Shown in pieces: positions 60,860 to 64,000 of a stretch of DNA of 64,000 nt (its first letter is position 1; the number at the start of each line of letters is the position of its first letter). The notes beneath the pieces were generated by a model. It did no database searches and had not been told where the DNA came from. It saw nothing but the letters and a program-made list of their open reading frames with translations. The stretch is from Marinactinospora thermotolerans DSM 45154 (GTDB lineage Bacteria > Actinomycetota > Actinomycetes > Streptosporangiales > Streptosporangiaceae), in contig NZ_FUWS01000002.1 in the NCBI RefSeq assembly GCF_900167435.1, positions 111,924 through 175,923 on the forward strand. The letters are read 5' to 3'. The position numbers and the translations under genes were made by a program.

Positions 60860-62584
60860 ATGGTACAGATGCCCGCGATGAACGCCGTCGTCGAGGTGAT
60901 GAAGTCCGAGGGCGTCGACACGGCGTTCGGATGCCCCGGCGCGGCGATCCTCCCCCTCTACAAGGCGCTTGAGGAGGTCGGCGGAATCGAGCACCTGATC
61001 GTCCGCCACGAGGAGGGCGCCACCCATATGGCCGACGGCTGGGCGCGCACCAGCGGCCGGGTCGGCGTCGCCATCGGAACCTCGGGTCCGGCCGGGACGA
61101 ACATGATCACCGGCCTGTACACCGCGTTCGCCGACTCCATCCCGATCGTCTGCATCACCGGCCAGGCGGTCTCGACCAAGCTGCACCAGGAGGCCTTCCA
61201 GGCCGTCGACATCGTCGAGATCGCCAAACCGGTCACCAAGTGGGCGGTGCAGATCAAGGAGGCCGCCCAGGCCCCGTGGATCTTCCGCGAGGCCTTCAGG
61301 ACCGCCCGCGAGGGACGTCCCGGTCCGGTCCTCATCGACATCCCGCTCGACGTCGCCCAGCAGATCATCACCTATGACCCGAAGATCGACGCCCCGCTCC
61401 CGGTCGCCGCGGTCCAGCCCCACCAGCCCAGGGTCGAACGCGCCCTCGACATGCTGCTGGCCGCCCAACGGCCCCTGATCCTGGCGGGCGGCGGTGTGAT
61501 CATCGCCGACGCGGCCGAGGAACTGCGCGAACTCGCCGAATACCTCAACATCCCGGTCCAGGTCACCCTCATGGGCAAGGGCGCCATCGACGAGAACAGC
61601 CCGCTGTTCTCCGGTATCACCGGCATCCAGACCTCGCAGCGCTACGGCAACGCCTCCTTCCTGGAGTCCGACCTGGTCCTGGCCGTGGGGGCGAGGTTCG
61701 GCGACCGCCACACCGGTCGGCTCGACGTCTACCGAGGCGACCGGGCCTTCATCCACGTCGACATCGAGCCGACCCAGATCGGCAAGGTCTTCGAACCGGA
61801 CCTGGGCGTCGTCTCCGACGCGCGACTGTTCCTGCGCGCCCTCCTCGACCTGGCGAGGAAGCGCGGCGCGGGCCGGCCGGCCGGAGCCTGGGTCGAGCGC
61901 GTCGGGGAACTCAAGCGGACGCTGGGCCGCCGTGAGGACTTCGACACCACCCCGATCAAGGCGCCTCGCGTCTACAAGGAGATCAACGAGGTCTTCGGCG
62001 CCGACACCTACTTCGTCACCGCCATCGGCCTCTACCAGATCTGGGGCGGGCAGCACCAGAAGGCGTTCAAACCGCGCCACTACCAGATCTGCGGCCAGGC
62101 GGGCCCGCTGGGCTGGGAGATCCCGGCCGCGATCGGGGTGAAGAAGGCCCTGAAGAACACCGAACCCGACGCCGAGGTGGTCGGGATCGTCGGAGACTAC
62201 GGCTTCCAGTACATGGTCGAGGAGCTCGCCGTCGGCGCCCAGTACAACGTGCCGTTCGTCCTCGTCATGCTCAACAACGAGTACCTCGGGCTGATCCGCC
62301 AGGCCGAGATCCCGTTCGAGATGAACTACCAGGTCGACATCCACTACGACGAGTTCGGCACCGACAACGTCAAGATCATGGAGGCCTACGGCTGCTCGGG
62401 GCGGCGCGTCGCCGATCCGGCCGAGATCAGGCAGGCCCTGGAGTGGGCGCGCAAGGAGGCCGAGGCGACCTCCCGGCCGGTGCTGGTCGAGATCATGATC
62501 GAGCGCGAGGCCAACACCCCGCACGGCCCGTCGATCGACGCGGTCAAGGAGTTCGAACCGCTGCCCGACGAGGCCGCGCTCTAG
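60860..62584 (+). CDS. gcl: Glyoxylate carboligase-like ThDP enzyme
   Basis: A 574-residue thiamin diphosphate enzyme that should join two glyoxylates to tartronate semialdehyde and CO2. The order is as in Gcl: GCPGAAILPLYKALEE, IGTSGPAGTNMITGLYTA, VHVDIEPTQIGKVF, NCGQ-like ICGQAGPLGWEIPAAIGV, and the ThDP/Mg motif VGDYGFQYMVEELAVGAQYN then NNEYLGLIRQAE. ATG 60860. An oddity is RHEEGATHMADGW: residue 51 is Glu, whereas E. coli Gcl is noted for having Val51 (RHVEGASH) instead of the usual ThDP-activating Glu. Acetolactate-synthase-like activity is therefore possible, but operon and overall sequence favour Gcl. Confidence 0.88.
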   Translation: MVQMPAMNAVVEVMKSEGVDTAFGCPGAAILPLYKALEEVGGIEHLIVRHEEGATHMADGWARTSGRVGVAIGTSGPAGTNMITGLYTAFADSIPIVCITGQAVSTKLHQEAFQAVDIVEIAKPVTKWAVQIKEAAQAPWIFREAFRTAREGRPGPVLIDIPLDVAQQIITYDPKIDAPLPVAAVQPHQPRVERALDMLLAAQRPLILAGGGVIIADAAEELRELAEYLNIPVQVTLMGKGAIDENSPLFSGITGIQTSQRYGNASFLESDLVLAVGARFGDRHTGRLDVYRGDRAFIHVDIEPTQIGKVFEPDLGVVSDARLFLRALLDLARKRGAGRPAGAWVERVGELKRTLGRREDFDTTPIKAPRVYKEINEVFGADTYFVTAIGLYQIWGGQHQKAFKPRHYQICGQAGPLGWEIPAAIGVKKALKNTEPDAEVVGIVGDYGFQYMVEELAVGAQYNVPFVLVMLNNEYLGLIRQAEIPFEMNYQVDIHYDEFGTDNVKIMEAYGCSGRRVADPAEIRQALEWARKEAEATSRPVLVEIMIEREANTPHGPSIDAVKEFEPLPDEAAL

Positions 62585-62656
62585 ACGACCGCGCCCTCGG
62601 GCGCGGCTCGCGATCCGGGGGCAGCCGGCCCCCGGACCCACTTCCACAGGAGAGAG

Positions 62657-63811
62657 ATGTCATTGAGTGACCAGGAGTTCCTCCGGTACCCCGACCTCGC
62701 CCTCCGCTCCTTTGGCGGCGCCGTCGTCTACGCCAACGACGAGTCCTTCGCCGAGCGGGAGAACCTCATCAAGCCCACGGCGCCCTTGTTCGACGAGACG
62801 GACTTCGGCCACAAGGGCAAGGTGTACGACGGGTGGGAGACCCGACGGCGGAGGACTCCCGGGCACGACTGGGCCATCGTCAGACTGGGCGCGCCCGGCG
62901 TGATCCACGGCGTGGTGGTCGACACCGCCTGGTTCAAGGGCAACTACCCGCCCGAGGTCTCGGTCGAGGCGGCGGGTTTCGAGGGGTACCCCACCGTCGA
63001 GGAGCTCAACGCCGCCGAGTGGACCACGATCGTGCCACGGTCGCCGGTCCAGGGGCACCACGCCAACGTGTTCACGGTCACCGACGACCGCCGCTACACC
63101 CACGTCCGGCTCACCATGCACCCCGACGGCGGGATCGCCCGGTTGCGGGTGCACGGCGAGGCCATCACCGATCCGCGGCTGCTCGTCGCCGGAGGGCTGG
63201 ACCTCGTCGCCCTGGAGAACGGCGGCCGGGTCACCGGGTGCAGCAACGAGTTCTACTCCTCGCCCACCAACCTCATCGCCCCTGGACTGACCCGCACCAT
63301 GGGGGAGGGGTGGGAGAACGCGCGCCGCCGCGACGACGGCAACGACTGGGTGGAGTTCCAGCTCGCCGGCTGTGGCGAGGTGCGGCTGCTCGAACTGGAC
63401 ACCAGCTACTTCCTGTTCAACGCGCCCGGGGCGGCCCGGGTCACCGGATGCGACGAGACCGTCTCCGACCCGGCCGACCCGGACTCCTGGTTCACCGTGC
63501 TGGAACGCACCGAGCTGCTCCCCGACACCCGCCACCGTTTCGTGGTGGCCGATCCCCGTCCCGCGACCCGGCTGCGCCTGGACGTCTACCCCGACGGCGG
63601 GCTGGCCCGGTTCCGGGCGGTGGGCGAGCTGTCGGCGGAGGGTCGCTCCGCGCTGTGGCTGCGCTGGGCCAACGCCCTGCCCGAGGCGCAGCTGCGCGCC
63701 GCCTTGAACGCGGCGGGCCTCACGGGGGACCAGGCCGAGCAGGCGCTCGCGAGCCGCCCCTTCGACAAGGCGGACGCGATTCCCGCCGAACTGACCGGGG
63801 GCGCGTTCTGA
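62657..63811 (+). CDS. alc: Allantoicase
   Basis: A 384-residue enzyme that hydrolyses allantoate to ureidoglycolate and urea. It has the two allantoicase repeats, each with a WETRRRR/WENARRR and TAWFKGNYPPE/TSYFLFNAPGA pair, plus VRLTMHPDGGIARLRVHG and RLDVYPDGGLARFRAVG. ATG 62657 follows AGGAGAG. A C-terminal ~50-residue helical tail (LPEAQLRAALNAAGLTGD) extends the core. Last gene of the hyi operon, followed by a strong terminator. The product ureidoglycolate has no identified enzyme in the window. Confidence 0.95.
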   Translation: MSLSDQEFLRYPDLALRSFGGAVVYANDESFAERENLIKPTAPLFDETDFGHKGKVYDGWETRRRRTPGHDWAIVRLGAPGVIHGVVVDTAWFKGNYPPEVSVEAAGFEGYPTVEELNAAEWTTIVPRSPVQGHHANVFTVTDDRRYTHVRLTMHPDGGIARLRVHGEAITDPRLLVAGGLDLVALENGGRVTGCSNEFYSSPTNLIAPGLTRTMGEGWENARRRDDGNDWVEFQLAGCGEVRLLELDTSYFLFNAPGAARVTGCDETVSDPADPDSWFTVLERTELLPDTRHRFVVADPRPATRLRLDVYPDGGLARFRAVGELSAEGRSALWLRWANALPEAQLRAALNAAGLTGDQAEQALASRPFDKADAIPAELTGGAF

Positions 63812-63850
63812 TCCCGCGTCCCGGTTGATGGCTCCCAGCCGCAGGGAGCC

Positions 63851-63894
63851 GGGGCGCCACGGTGGCCGACTTGGCCGGGTCACCGTGGCGCCCC
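63851..63894 (+). terminator. Terminator after alc
   Basis: Perfect 14-bp arms (63851-63864 and 63881-63894) with a 16-nt loop, followed by TTCG, 39 bp after the allantoicase stop. Confidence 0.85.
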
Positions 63895-63964
63895 TTCGCG
63901 GTGGGACCGGATTCGAGGGTCCGCCCCATCCCGCTCGCGGGGATCTGCTAACGTGATCGTCGTT

Positions 63965-64000
63965 ATGCTGCGCGAGCTGCTCCTCCTTAGCGGCCGCGGC
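63965..64000 (+). other. Leu-codon-rich leader-like ORF, cut by window edge
   Basis: ATG at 63965 opens a frame reading MLRELLLLSGRG to the last base, with five Leu in 12 codons and four in a row (CTG CTC CTC CTT). A candidate -10 TAACGT lies just upstream, so the transcript would be almost leaderless. Such peptides attenuate branched-chain amino-acid genes, for example leuA; the gene it would control lies beyond the edge. Confidence 0.4.

Overview
The window is high-GC DNA with dense coding on both strands, many GTG starts and a gene order (comEA-comEC-holA-rpsT-lepA-hemW-hrcA-dnaJ-rsmE-HIT-phoH-ybeY-hlyC/corC-CDA-like-era) that is typical of Actinobacteria. The IclR-controlled purine-degradation genes, the malEFG set without malK and the MalR-type LacI regulator fit a filamentous actinomycete; Nocardiopsaceae or a relative is my inference from protein style, not from any search.

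Layout. 1-9.6 kb: the 5' end of an amino-acid ABC ATPase, miaB, a TetR/P450 pair, a LigB-like protein, miaA, dapF, and an oligopeptide-type permease with a lipoprotein. 9.6-15.5 kb: a minus-strand set aceB-glcD-glcE-glcF that oxidises glycolate to glyoxylate and condenses it with acetyl-CoA to malate. 15.7-18.7 kb: hflX and an imidazolonepropionase-like amidohydrolase, followed by about 770 bp without a recognisable gene. 19.5-27.6 kb: comEA, comEC running in frame into holA, rpsT, a GH18-like protein and lepA. 27.6-34.4 kb: a maltose/maltodextrin locus (malEFG, GH13 alpha-glucosidase, LacI regulator) lying between lepA and hemW. 34.4-48.2 kb: MOSC protein, hemW, DUF4870 and DUF3097 proteins, hrcA-dnaJ-rsmE with a CIRCE element, an inverted SigE-type sigma/partner pair, then HIT-phoH-ybeY-corC-CDA-like-era.

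48.3-63.8 kb is a near-complete urate-to-glycerate locus: IclR (AllR-type) regulator, a CitE-like protein, allantoinase, a decayed DUF4097 gene, two tandem NCS2 purine permeases, uricase, HIU hydrolase, OHCU decarboxylase, hydroxypyruvate isomerase, tartronate semialdehyde reductase, glyoxylate carboligase and allantoicase. Together they import urate, open it to allantoin, allantoate and ureidoglycolate, and turn glyoxylate into tartronate semialdehyde and glycerate. No known ureidoglycolate lyase is present. Related 15-bp operator-like sites (TTCC...GAA type) occur before aceB, before the CitE-like/allB genes and in the divergent uraD/hyi region, suggesting one regulator joins aceB-glcDEF to the purine genes 35 kb away.

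Most notable items: the shared operator set; a glyoxylate carboligase with Glu51 where the E. coli enzyme has Val51; an uninterrupted comEC-holA reading frame of 1130 codons; the CitE-like protein as a candidate for the missing pathway step; a frameshifted DUF4097 gene; and a leucine-codon-rich leader-like ORF cut by the right edge.
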